This document shows positions 1-5,458 of a stretch of DNA of 5,458 bases, piece after piece. Source of the DNA: Chlorobiales bacterium (GTDB taxonomy: Bacteria > Bacteroidota > Chlorobiia > Chlorobiales > Chlorobiaceae); NCBI GenBank assembly GCA_022360355.1, contig JAKSCY010000199.1, positions 1 through 5,458 on the forward strand, given 5' to 3'. Below the pieces are notes generated by a model. It did no database searches, was not told the origin of the DNA, and saw nothing but the letters and a program-made list of their open reading frames with translations. Every line of letters starts with the position of its first letter. Position 1 is the first letter of the stretch. The translations under genes and the position numbers were made by a program.

Positions 1-1046
1 ACCAGAGAATCTTTGCACGCTGCCTGAAACCTCTGCTTGACCGTGACATTCCGGTAGTGATGATTGTCGGCAACCATGATCATCCCTACACCTTCGGAAA
101 AGTCAACTCCATGGAGATATTTTCCCTGTTCTCCGATTCTACCCATCTGTTCAGGGAACTCGGGTCGAAGGATATCATGACGAAAAGCGGCCCGGTCAGA
201 ATTATCGGTTTGCCCTGGCCGATGATTCATGACTTTCGTGCCAGCGAGGAGTTCGCTTCTCTGCCTAAAGAGGAGCAGCATGAAAAGGTTCATGAACTGT
301 ATTCGAAATATGTCTCGGTTGAGGCACAACGCCTGAAAAAGGAGCCGGTCGATTATCCGGTAGTTGTTGCCGGTCACCTGCATGTGGATTCGGCGGTAAT
401 GACAGAAGGTTCGGAACGTGTTACCCTGGTGACAAGGGATCCCGTGTTCGATCTGTCCATGCTTAAACGTCCCGAGTTCGATTATGTTGCACTGGGGCAT
501 ATTCACAAATATCAGGAACTCGGGCAGAGTGAGGGCCCTCCTGTTGTGTATTCCGGCAGCATCGAGCGAATCAGTTTTGCCGAAGCAGGGCAGGAGAAGG
601 GTTTTGTGATGATAGATTTTTCTGAGAAGAAAAAGCCGGAGTTTCACCACGTCTCGACGCCTGCCAGAACAATGATTCCGGTTGAAGTTGATGTCAGGGA
701 TGAGGAGGACCCGATGCCGCTGATACATGAGCGTATCGGAGACGCTGCCCTGGAGGGGTCTATTGTCAGGGTTGTTATCACCTGCCGGAGCGGGCAGCGC
801 GGGCTGGTGAACCTGAAGCAGATCCGCAAGGCATTGCGACCGGCTTTCGTCATCGGGGGAATCAATCTGAAAGTCGAGCAGGAAGCGCCGCGGGGAAGGG
901 TGCCTGACCTCCATCGCAACCTGTCGACAAGCGAAGCTCTGGAAATGTATATCAGGCACAATAAAAAGCTGCTGCCGCTCCGGGAGAAAATCCTCGATGC
1001 AGCCCGATTGCTTGAAGAGGAGTCTGAGGGAGAATCACCCGACTAA
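1..1046 (+). CDS. sbcD: DNA repair exonuclease SbcD/Mre11-type, 5'-truncated
   Basis: This is the 3' part of a gene for a calcineurin-like metallophosphoesterase of the SbcD/Mre11 family. That family acts with the SMC-like ATPase SbcC/Rad50 to process double-strand breaks and hairpin ends in the cytoplasm. The frame is open from base 3 to the TAA at 1044, giving 347 codons; the family is usually about 400 residues, so roughly 50 to 70 N-terminal residues, including the first DxH metal-binding motif, lie upstream. The segment before the first possible internal start (GTG 57, ATG 60) already reads as SbcD-like ([16 protein letters not shown]), so neither is the real start. Visible metal-site motifs are GNHD (69-80), GHLH (372-383) and GHIHK (495-509), followed by the family-typical YSGSIER block near 550. 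The last third is the less conserved capping region. The 3' end overlaps rsmA, which converges from the opposite strand. sbcC, often the next gene, is not downstream here. Confidence 0.9.
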   Translation, partial: QRIFARCLKPLLDRDIPVVMIVGNHDHPYTFGKVNSMEIFSLFSDSTHLFRELGSKDIMTKSGPVRIIGLPWPMIHDFRASEEFASLPKEEQHEKVHELYSKYVSVEAQRLKKEPVDYPVVVAGHLHVDSAVMTEGSERVTLVTRDPVFDLSMLKRPEFDYVALGHIHKYQELGQSEGPPVVYSGSIERISFAEAGQEKGFVMIDFSEKKKPEFHHVSTPARTMIPVEVDVRDEEDPMPLIHERIGDAALEGSIVRVVITCRSGQRGLVNLKQIRKALRPAFVIGGINLKVEQEAPRGRVPDLHRNLSTSEALEMYIRHNKKLLPLREKILDAARLLEEESEGESPD

Positions 1047-1823
1047 GGGCTCAAGTTCCTTGTAGAGAGACAAAAACTGTTCAATGGAGAGCGATTCCGC
1101 GCGCAGTTTCAGGTCGACTGATTGCACCGCCGAGAGGTCGTAGCTTTTTCTGAGGTTGTTCTGCAGTGTTTTTCTTCTTTGCCCGAAAGATGTACGGACG
1201 AAGTTTCTGAACCCCGCTTCATCCGTATCCGCGGGCGATGTGCGTGGAGCGATGTTTACTACGGCACTGTCAACGTCCGGTTTCGGCCTGAACACCTTTC
1301 TGCTTACCTTGAAAAGATAGGTGACTTCACAAAATGTCTGCATCTGAACGGCAAGGATGCCATACTCTTTGGTGTTTGGAGCGGCGACGATGCGCCGGGC
1401 AACTTCGTGCTGCATCATAAGGGTTGCAGAAGTGATGTGATGCCGGTTATCGAGAAGCTTGAAAAGGATCGGGCTGGTAATTGAGTAGGGTATGTTGCCC
1501 ATGATCCTGAGCGGGCCTCCGGCGGTAAGCTCCGTCAGGTTTACCGTCAGAAAATCCGCTTCGATAACCGTGACTGAAGGGTACTCTTTGCGGGTGAACG
1601 CCGCCAGTTTCCGGTCCTTTTCCACGGCGATAAGCTGAGGAGATGTTTCGAGGATCGCACCGGTAAGCGCTCCGAATCCGGGACCGATTTCCAGAACCCG
1701 GTCATTTTCCCGCACTCCTGCAGACTGAACGATTTTTCTGCAGATGTTCCGGTCGGTCAGGAAGTTCTGGCCAAATTGTTTTTTTACCGCTATTTCTGTA
1801 TGCTTATATTCAATTTTTGTCAT
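1035..1823 (-). CDS. rsmA: 16S rRNA (adenine1518-N6/adenine1519-N6) dimethyltransferase RsmA (KsgA)
   Basis: RsmA uses S-adenosylmethionine to dimethylate two adjacent adenines in the 3'-terminal helix 45 loop of 16S rRNA, a late quality-control step in 30S assembly; its loss gives kasugamycin resistance in other bacteria. With the start at 1823 the protein has 262 residues, normal for the family. Visible motifs: FGQNFL at 17-22, the SAM-binding motif [11 protein letters not shown] at 45-54, the acidic residue E68 ending the second strand, the catalytic-type NIPY at 110-113, MQHEVARR at 137-144 and a PKPDVDSAV block in the C-terminal third. The frame is open upstream to an ATG at 1895, but that start adds 24 residues with no counterpart in the family and would overlap the start codon of the divergent transketolase gene, so the ATG at 1823 is preferred. 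It has no strong Shine-Dalgarno site. The stop codon lies inside the end of sbcD. Confidence 0.95.
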   Translation of the reverse strand: MTKIEYKHTEIAVKKQFGQNFLTDRNICRKIVQSAGVRENDRVLEIGPGFGALTGAILETSPQLIAVEKDRKLAAFTRKEYPSVTVIEADFLTVNLTELTAGGPLRIMGNIPYSITSPILFKLLDNRHHITSATLMMQHEVARRIVAAPNTKEYGILAVQMQTFCEVTYLFKVSRKVFRPKPDVDSAVVNIAPRTSPADTDEAGFRNFVRTSFGQRRKTLQNNLRKSYDLSAVQSVDLKLRAESLSIEQFLSLYKELEPLVG

Positions 1824-1893
1824 TTTCAAGCGATTTGGCGGAAAAATAACAACAGGGGAGTACCTTTTAAAAATAACAGTTATTCTTTGATCC
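1824..1893. promoter_or_regulatory. divergent intergenic region with operator-like repeats
   Basis: These 70 bp separate the rsmA and transketolase starts and must carry the promoters for both unless they lie within coding sequence. The region is AT-rich compared with its surroundings. It contains the 10-mer AAAAATAACA twice in the same orientation (1842-1851 and 1869-1878, 27 bp apart), and the second copy leads into the palindrome AATAAC-A-GTTATT (1872-1884). No convincing -35/-10 pair was found on either strand. A GGGGAG at 1855-1860 resembles a ribosome site but lies more than 30 bases before the transketolase ATG and has no start codon at a usable distance. Role as a shared operator is inference. 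Confidence 0.5.
1872..1884. repeat. 13-bp palindrome AATAACAGTTATT
   Basis: Perfect 6-1-6 inverted repeat, extendable to 1869-1887 by two more pairs after one mismatch. It ends 9 bases before the transketolase start codon, so a protein bound here, or the hairpin in the mRNA, could affect transcription or translation initiation. The geometry fits a dimeric regulator site, but no regulator is identifiable. Confidence 0.4.
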
Positions 1894-2877
1894 ATGGCAG
1901 AACAAAATTCTCTCGCCGAAGTTGTCCGATATGCTTCTCGCGGGTCGGTTGCAACCCGAAAAGGATTCGGCGAGGCATTGCAGGAAATCGGCAGGAAAGA
2001 CTCTGATGTTGTTGCCTTGTGCGCCGACTTGACCGGGTCGCTGCATATGCATCATTTTCAGAAAGAGTTTCCTGCGCGGTATTTTCAGGTCGGTATTGCC
2101 GAAGCAAACATGATTTCCATTGCTGCCGGGCTTGCCACTACAGGCAAAAAACCGTTTGCCGGGACATTTGCTGCATTTGCCTCCGGAAGGGTTTACGACC
2201 AGATCCGCCAGTCGGTCTGCTACTCCCGCCTGAATGTCAAGATATGCGCTTCGCATGCCGGTCTTACGCTGGGAGAAGACGGCGCGACTCACCAGATGCT
2301 TGAAGATATAGGGCTCATGCGCGGGCTTCCCGGAATGACCGTTGTCGTTCCAGCTGACTACAGCGAGACAATACGGGCCGTAAGGTCGCTGCATGAACAC
2401 GAAGGTCCTGCGTATTTGCGTTTCGGCAGGCCATCGGTTCCCGACTTTTCTCTTGACGAGGATGGCTTCGAGATAGGAAAGTCGATAGAGCTGAACCCTG
2501 GAAGGGATGTAACGGTTATTGCCTGTGGAATCATGGTATGGAAAGCTCTCGAGGCAGCCCGCATACTTGAACAGGAAGGGGTTACGGTCAGAGTGATCAA
2601 CATGCATACGATCAAGCCTGTCGACAAATTGGCGATTGTTCGTGCTGCAAATGATACCGGCGCGATTGTTACCGCCGAGGAGCACCAGGTTCATAACGGT
2701 CTTGGGGACGCGGTGGCACATGTTTGTGCGGAGAACATTCCGGTTCCCATCGAGATGGTTGGTGTAGAGGATCTGTTCGGGGAATCCGGGAAGCCTGACG
2801 AGCTGATGAAGAAATACAAGCTGACAACCGAAGATATTCTTGAAGGGATATATCTTGCCCTGCGCCGGAAGCAGTAA
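1894..2877 (+). CDS. transketolase, C-terminal half (stand-alone subunit)
   Basis: This 327-residue protein matches the C-terminal half of transketolase: the pyrimidine-binding domain (about residues 15-180) and the C-terminal domain (about 200-320). Transketolase moves two-carbon ketol units between sugar phosphates with thiamine diphosphate, in the cytoplasm. Visible features are DLTGS (45-49), the activating glutamate in GIAEAN (E70), the substrate-binding histidine H121 with GLTLGEDG after it, THQ (H133) and [13 protein letters not shown] (261-273). The pyrophosphate-binding domain with its GDG...N motif is absent, so activity requires a separate N-terminal-half protein, as in known split transketolases; that gene is not adjacent here. 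The start is forced, because an in-frame TGA lies at 1888-1890, and there is no clear Shine-Dalgarno sequence. A 1-deoxyxylulose-5-phosphate synthase half is a less likely reading, since LGEDGATHQ is closer to transketolase. Confidence 0.88.
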   Translation: MAEQNSLAEVVRYASRGSVATRKGFGEALQEIGRKDSDVVALCADLTGSLHMHHFQKEFPARYFQVGIAEANMISIAAGLATTGKKPFAGTFAAFASGRVYDQIRQSVCYSRLNVKICASHAGLTLGEDGATHQMLEDIGLMRGLPGMTVVVPADYSETIRAVRSLHEHEGPAYLRFGRPSVPDFSLDEDGFEIGKSIELNPGRDVTVIACGIMVWKALEAARILEQEGVTVRVINMHTIKPVDKLAIVRAANDTGAIVTAEEHQVHNGLGDAVAHVCAENIPVPIEMVGVEDLFGESGKPDELMKKYKLTTEDILEGIYLALRRKQ

Positions 2878-2878
2878 G

Positions 2879-2907
2879 TTAATAAAGGTGTCCGTAACCT
2901 GAATAAT
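2879..2907 (+). promoter_or_regulatory. candidate sigma-70-type promoter for ybaB-recR
   Basis: TTAATA (2879-2884) and AATAAT (2902-2907) match the -35 and -10 consensus at 4/6 and 5/6 positions and are exactly 17 bp apart, starting two bases after the transketolase stop. Transcription from here would begin near 2914 and give a leader of about 180 nt before ybaB. This is a pattern match only, and consensus use by this organism is assumed. Confidence 0.35.
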
Positions 2908-2940
2908 TCACCAAAGGAACACAAAAAGGTGGGAGAAAAC

Positions 2941-3022
2941 AATCGGGAATCGGAGTAGGGATCGGGTTTCAGGGTCGAAAAGGATTGCGGTGGTTTCGAT
3001 ACCGATTCCGACACCGACGGCG
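2941..3022. repeat. TCGG/CCGA hexamer-rich imperfect inverted repeat in the ybaB leader
   Basis: The left arm carries TCGG-type words at 2943, 2950, 2956 (as TAGG) and 2962, mostly six bases apart. The right arm carries CCGA at 3002, 3008 and 3014, exactly six apart. The two arms are therefore reverse complements in character and share a perfect 8-bp inverted match, GGAATCGG (2946-2953) with CCGATTCC (3002-3009). A further short hairpin, TCCGA/TCGGA (3026-3030 and 3042-3046), follows. The stretch is non-coding: reading it from the ATG at 2990 yields only a low-complexity IPIPTPT peptide in front of the true ybaB start. Similar hexamer runs may be dispersed in green sulfur bacterial genomes; that is recollection, not tested. 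Confidence 0.55.
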
Positions 3023-3082
3023 AACTCCGAAAGAAGAGAAATCGGAAATACGGGACAAAAACTGGTAAAAAGTGATCAGAAG

Positions 3083-3088
3083 AAGGAG
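3083..3088 (+). promoter_or_regulatory. ribosome binding site of ybaB
   Basis: AAGGAG lies 9 bases before the ATG at 3098. It decides this start over the in-frame ATG at 2990, which sits in repeat sequence, and over the ATG at 3104, which is spaced too far. It is the strongest Shine-Dalgarno site in the window. Confidence 0.8.
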
Positions 3089-3097
3089 AACGTGACT

Positions 3098-3433
3098 ATG
3101 GCAATGCCTAATTTCAATGACATGATGAGGCAGCTTCAGCAGGCTGGAGCGAAGATGCAGGATGTTCAGAAGCAGCTTGAGAAAATAACCGCCGAAGGCG
3201 ATGCCGGGGGAGGCATGGTAAAAGCGACAGTAAGCGGAAAGCAGAAGGTGCTTTCCGTAACGATTGATCCCGAGATACTCGACGATATCGAGATGGTTCA
3301 GGATCTGGTCGTAGCCGCTGTTAACAGTGCTCTCGAAAAAGCAGCAGACCAGGCTCGTGAAGAATTGTCAAGAGCTGCAGGTGGTATGCTTGGCGGCGAA
3401 GATATGCTGAAAAACTTCAACATCGGCCAGTAG
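3098..3433 (+). CDS. ybaB: YbaB/EbfC family nucleoid-associated DNA-binding protein
   Basis: YbaB/EbfC proteins are small homodimeric DNA-binding proteins that coat the nucleoid and are linked to recombination repair through their near-universal position beside recR. This one has 111 residues, normal for the family. The N-terminal part ([17 protein letters not shown] and onward, about 4-32) is a helix rich in Gln, Met and Lys. It is followed by the glycine-rich turn GDAGGGMV, the beta strands containing the family signature V..IDPEIL (about 53-60), and the C-terminal helix [11 protein letters not shown]. The frame extends upstream to 2990, but the family N-terminus and the Shine-Dalgarno site support 3098. 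recR begins 8 bases after the stop, so the two are surely one transcript. In many bacteria dnaX precedes this pair; here a transketolase half precedes it across a 220-bp gap. Confidence 0.93.
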   Translation: MAMPNFNDMMRQLQQAGAKMQDVQKQLEKITAEGDAGGGMVKATVSGKQKVLSVTIDPEILDDIEMVQDLVVAAVNSALEKAADQAREELSRAAGGMLGGEDMLKNFNIGQ

Positions 3434-3435
3434 GA
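3432..3435 (+). promoter_or_regulatory. ribosome binding site of recR overlapping the ybaB stop
   Basis: AGGA spans the last two bases of the ybaB stop codon (TAG, 3431-3433) and lies 6 bases before the recR ATG at 3442. A ribosome ending on ybaB would cover this site, which suggests translational coupling of the two genes. Confidence 0.55.
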
Positions 3436-3441
3436 TCATTC

Positions 3442-4056
3442 ATGCGATATACTTCAGCGGCAATTGAGGCTTTGATCGAGGAGTTTGCAAAATTGCCGGG
3501 GATAGGCCGCAAGACCGCCCAGCGCCTTGCCATGCACATTCTTCATGAGCAGCCTGAAGAGGTTGAAAGGTTCTCCAGGGCTCTTACGGATGTCAAGGAG
3601 CGGGTGATCAGTTGTTCAATCTGCCAGAACGTGACCGATCAGGGCGATGACCCGTGCTCCATATGCAGGGGAAAAGGGCGTGACAGGTCGGTGATCTGCG
3701 TTGTGGAGTCTCCTACCGATGTGCTTGCTTTTGAAAAAACAGCGCAGTACCGGGGCCTTTACCATGTACTTCACGGTGTTATTTCCCCGCTTGACGGTGT
3801 AGGGCCTGATGATATACGGATAAAAGAGCTTCTGGCGCGTCTTTCGCAAACGGGCGGGAGCAAAGTCAGTGAGGTTATCATGGCGTTGAGTCCGACGGTG
3901 GAGGGAGAGACAACCGTGTTGTATATCAGCAAGCTGATGAAACCGCTGGGGATTACGGTGACCAAAATAGCAAGGGGAGTTCCGGTTGGGGCGGAGCTTG
4001 AGTTTATCGATGAGGCTACGCTGTCCAGAGCAATGGAGGGACGCTCCGCTTTATAA
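3442..4056 (+). CDS. recR: recombination mediator protein RecR
   Basis: RecR acts with RecO (and RecF) to load RecA onto SSB-coated single-stranded DNA at gaps during recombinational repair. The 204-residue product is of normal length (about 200). In order it shows a helix-hairpin-helix with [11 protein letters not shown] at 18-28, a four-cysteine zinc finger (C58, C61, C72, C75), and a Toprim domain starting near 82 with the acidic residue E89 in VVESPTD and the loop DGVGPDDI near 118-125. The conserved C-terminal stretch [12 protein letters not shown] lies near 177-188. All key residues are present. It follows ybaB by 8 bases in the usual ybaB-recR arrangement. No intrinsic terminator is seen after it, so transcription could continue into crtP. 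Confidence 0.97.
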   Translation: MRYTSAAIEALIEEFAKLPGIGRKTAQRLAMHILHEQPEEVERFSRALTDVKERVISCSICQNVTDQGDDPCSICRGKGRDRSVICVVESPTDVLAFEKTAQYRGLYHVLHGVISPLDGVGPDDIRIKELLARLSQTGGSKVSEVIMALSPTVEGETTVLYISKLMKPLGITVTKIARGVPVGAELEFIDEATLSRAMEGRSAL

Positions 4057-4121
4057 GACATTAACAGCAGGGCTGATCGATAACCGGTCCTGACTGCCAC
4101 GATCCATGTGTGAATTTTATT
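4057..4121. other. recR-crtP intergenic spacer
   Basis: These 65 bp hold no convincing promoter, Shine-Dalgarno sequence or terminator. An ATG at 4106 opens a nine-codon reading frame (MCEFYYAAE) ending at a TAA at 4133-4135, which overlaps the crtP start in another frame. An in-frame GTG at 4110 is an alternative crtP start. An in-frame TGA at 4074-4076 prevents any longer extension of crtP. Confidence 0.45.
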
Positions 4122-5458
4122 ATGCAGCGGAATAACAAGTCTGTTCTGATTCTCGGCGGCGGACTGGCCGGCCTCACGGCTGCAAAACGCCTGACCGACC
4201 GGGGCTTTTGTGTAACACTTTTCGAGAAGCGTTCCATATACGGAGGGAAGGTTTCTTCATGGAAGGACGAAGAAGGAGACTGGATCGAGTCCGGCACACA
4301 CTGCTTTTTCGGGGCATATGACGTACTGTATGATCTCATGCGTGAGGTCAATGCCTATCAGTCCGTTCTCTGGAAAGATCACAGGTTGACCTATACGCTT
4401 GCAGGAGGCAACAGCTTCACTTTCAATACATGGAACCTGCCGAGCCCGCTTCATCTCATGCCGGCTATCGTGAAGAACGGGTATTTCAAGTTTGGTGAAA
4501 TGCTTGCCTTCTCGAAGTCGCTCGTTCCCCTTGCACTGAAAAAAGACAAGTATCCACCGACGCAGGATCATCTGACCTTTACGGAATGGGCAAAGCAGCA
4601 CCGGTTCGGTGACCGGCTTCTGGAGAAGATGTTCCGGCCTATGGCACTTGCCCTCAAGTTTATTCCCCCTGAAGAGATATCGGCAAAGATCATCCTCGAC
4701 GTCACCGAGGTGTTTTACCGTATTCCTGACGCGTCGCGCATGGGTTTTCTCAAAGGGTCTCCCCAGGAGCACCTTGTCGGTCCGCTGCAGGAGTATTCGG
4801 AGAAAAAAGGTGCTGAGTTCTTTCCCGGGACTGCCGCTGACCAACTGCTGTACGAAGGCGGTGAAATCAAGGGAGTGCGCATGGCAAACGGTGAAATGCT
4901 GTCTGCTGATTACTATCTTTGTGCATTGCCCATCCATAATCTCAACAGGGTGCTTCCCGATTCTCTGAAGAAAGAACGGAGATTTTTCAGCGACCTCGAA
5001 AAGCTCGAAGGGGTTCCGGTGATTTCCGTACAGATCTGGTATGACAGGCAGATAACCCCTGAGGACAATGTGCTGTTCAGCCCGGACGGTGTGATCCCTG
5101 TCTATGCCGATCTTGCCAACACAACACCTGAATACAGGACGTTACGGGGGACCCCCCATGAAGGCAAATCACGTTTCGAGTTCTGTGTGGCTCCTGCTGG
5201 AAAACTCATGGAGCTTTCCAGGGAAGAGATTATCGACAGGGTTGACCGCAGCATTCGGAGCTGCTTTCCCGAAACGTCGAGAGGAGCTGGGATTCTGAAG
5301 TCGACACTGGTGAAAATACCGCAGTCTGTCTACGCGCCTTTGCCGAATATGGAGCAGTACAGGCCGGCGCAGAAAACACCTGTACCCAATCTTTTCCTCG
5401 CAGGAGGGTTTACGCAGCAGCTTTATTACGATTCTATGGGAGGGGCTGTCATGAGTGC
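4122..5458 (+). CDS. crtP: plant/cyanobacterial-type phytoene desaturase (CrtP family), 3'-truncated
   Basis: This FAD-dependent carotenoid desaturase family introduces double bases' worth of unsaturation, that is, double bonds, into phytoene (CrtP, giving zeta-carotene) or into zeta-carotene (CrtQ), on the way to lycopene and the chlorosome carotenoids; it works at the membrane. The N-terminus has the dinucleotide-binding motif GGGLAG (12-17), the acidic E35 ending the second strand, GGKVSSW (41-47) and HCFFGAY (60-66), all typical of plant-type desaturases. Later, LEKLEGVPV, the VQIWYDR block and [12 protein letters not shown] resemble plant phytoene desaturase more than zeta-carotene desaturase, so I favour CrtP over CrtQ. 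445 complete codons are present, ending in the C-terminal FAD-contact motif, so only a short tail is missing. At that end the usual AGD and MEG read AGG (G429) and MGG (G440). The ATG at 4122 is preferred over the GTG at 4110; neither has a clear ribosome site. It is on the same strand as recR, 65 bp downstream. Confidence 0.82.
   Translation, partial: MQRNNKSVLILGGGLAGLTAAKRLTDRGFCVTLFEKRSIYGGKVSSWKDEEGDWIESGTHCFFGAYDVLYDLMREVNAYQSVLWKDHRLTYTLAGGNSFTFNTWNLPSPLHLMPAIVKNGYFKFGEMLAFSKSLVPLALKKDKYPPTQDHLTFTEWAKQHRFGDRLLEKMFRPMALALKFIPPEEISAKIILDVTEVFYRIPDASRMGFLKGSPQEHLVGPLQEYSEKKGAEFFPGTAADQLLYEGGEIKGVRMANGEMLSADYYLCALPIHNLNRVLPDSLKKERRFFSDLEKLEGVPVISVQIWYDRQITPEDNVLFSPDGVIPVYADLANTTPEYRTLRGTPHEGKSRFEFCVAPAGKLMELSREEIIDRVDRSIRSCFPETSRGAGILKSTLVKIPQSVYAPLPNMEQYRPAQKTPVPNLFLAGGFTQQLYYDSMGGAVMS

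Noticed and set aside
1021..1044. Imperfect hairpin AGTC-(TGA)-GGG...CCC-GACT at the sbcD/rsmA junction as a bidirectional terminator
   Set aside because: Only seven pairs with a three-base bulge and no U-run on either strand; both sides are coding.
1122..1484. 120-codon frame on the + strand inside rsmA
   Set aside because: It is antisense to conserved RsmA motifs and has no identifiable domain or ribosome site.
1881..1889. TATTCTTTG as a Bacteroidetes-type TAnnTTTG promoter -7 element for the transketolase gene
   Set aside because: The spacing inside the element is off by one base, no matching -33 TTTG-type element is evident, and it lies only four bases from the start codon.
1824..1895. 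24-residue N-terminal extension of RsmA starting at the ATG at 1895
   Set aside because: It has no counterpart in the family, would consume the whole divergent promoter region, and its start codon overlaps the transketolase ATG on the other strand.
1867..2721. 284-codon open frame antisense to the transketolase gene
   Set aside because: The predicted protein has no recognisable motif and odd composition (rich in Cys, Arg and Ser); long antisense frames are a by-product of codon bias in the real gene.
2990..3097. 36-residue N-terminal extension of YbaB from the ATG at 2990
   Set aside because: It translates hexamer-repeat DNA into an IPIPTPT-type peptide, lacks a ribosome site, and the family N-terminus with a strong AAGGAG site is at 3098.
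4066..4099. Complementary CAGG/CCTG and GCAG/CTGC words after recR as a terminator
   Set aside because: Stems are only four to five pairs with large loops, and no T-run follows.
4257..4937. 226-codon open frame antisense to crtP
   Set aside because: It lies wholly within a well-conserved desaturase gene and shows no family features of its own.

Overview
The window looks like ordinary chromosome from a green sulfur bacterium (Chlorobiaceae, of the Chlorobium/Prosthecochloris type). The main reason is a plant/cyanobacterial-type phytoene desaturase (CrtP family) at the right end, a route to lycopene that green sulfur bacteria share with cyanobacteria. It sits among housekeeping genes of moderate GC content. 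The YbaB and RsmA proteins also resemble what I remember of Chlorobi homologues, but I could not run a search. Species-level assignment is not possible from sequence alone.

Layout, left to right: (1) the 3' part of an SbcD/Mre11-type DNA repair nuclease gene on the + strand, cut by the window edge. (2) rsmA (ksgA), the 16S rRNA adenine dimethyltransferase gene, on the - strand, converging on sbcD with a 12-bp overlap of the two coding ends. (3) A compact divergent intergenic region of about 70 bp holding a 10-bp direct repeat and a 6-1-6 palindrome. (4) A stand-alone C-terminal-half transketolase gene on the + strand, with no N-terminal-half partner beside it. (5) A 220-bp spacer with a candidate sigma-70-type promoter followed by a TCGG/CCGA hexamer-rich inverted repeat. 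(6) ybaB and recR, 8 bp apart, a classic pair. (7) After 65 bp, crtP on the same strand, running off the right edge only a little short of its expected end.

Functionally the window mixes DNA repair (SbcD, RecR, YbaB), ribosome maturation (RsmA), pentose-phosphate carbon shuffling (transketolase half) and carotenoid synthesis (CrtP). ybaB and recR are almost certainly co-transcribed and crtP may be read through from them. No tRNA, rRNA, CRISPR array, insertion sequence, phage gene or defence system was seen, and no intrinsic terminator with a clear stem and U-run. I did not find a new multi-gene system. The best leads are the divergent operator-like repeats, the hexamer inverted repeat in the ybaB leader, the orphan transketolase half, and two unusual residues at the C-terminal FAD-binding end of CrtP.
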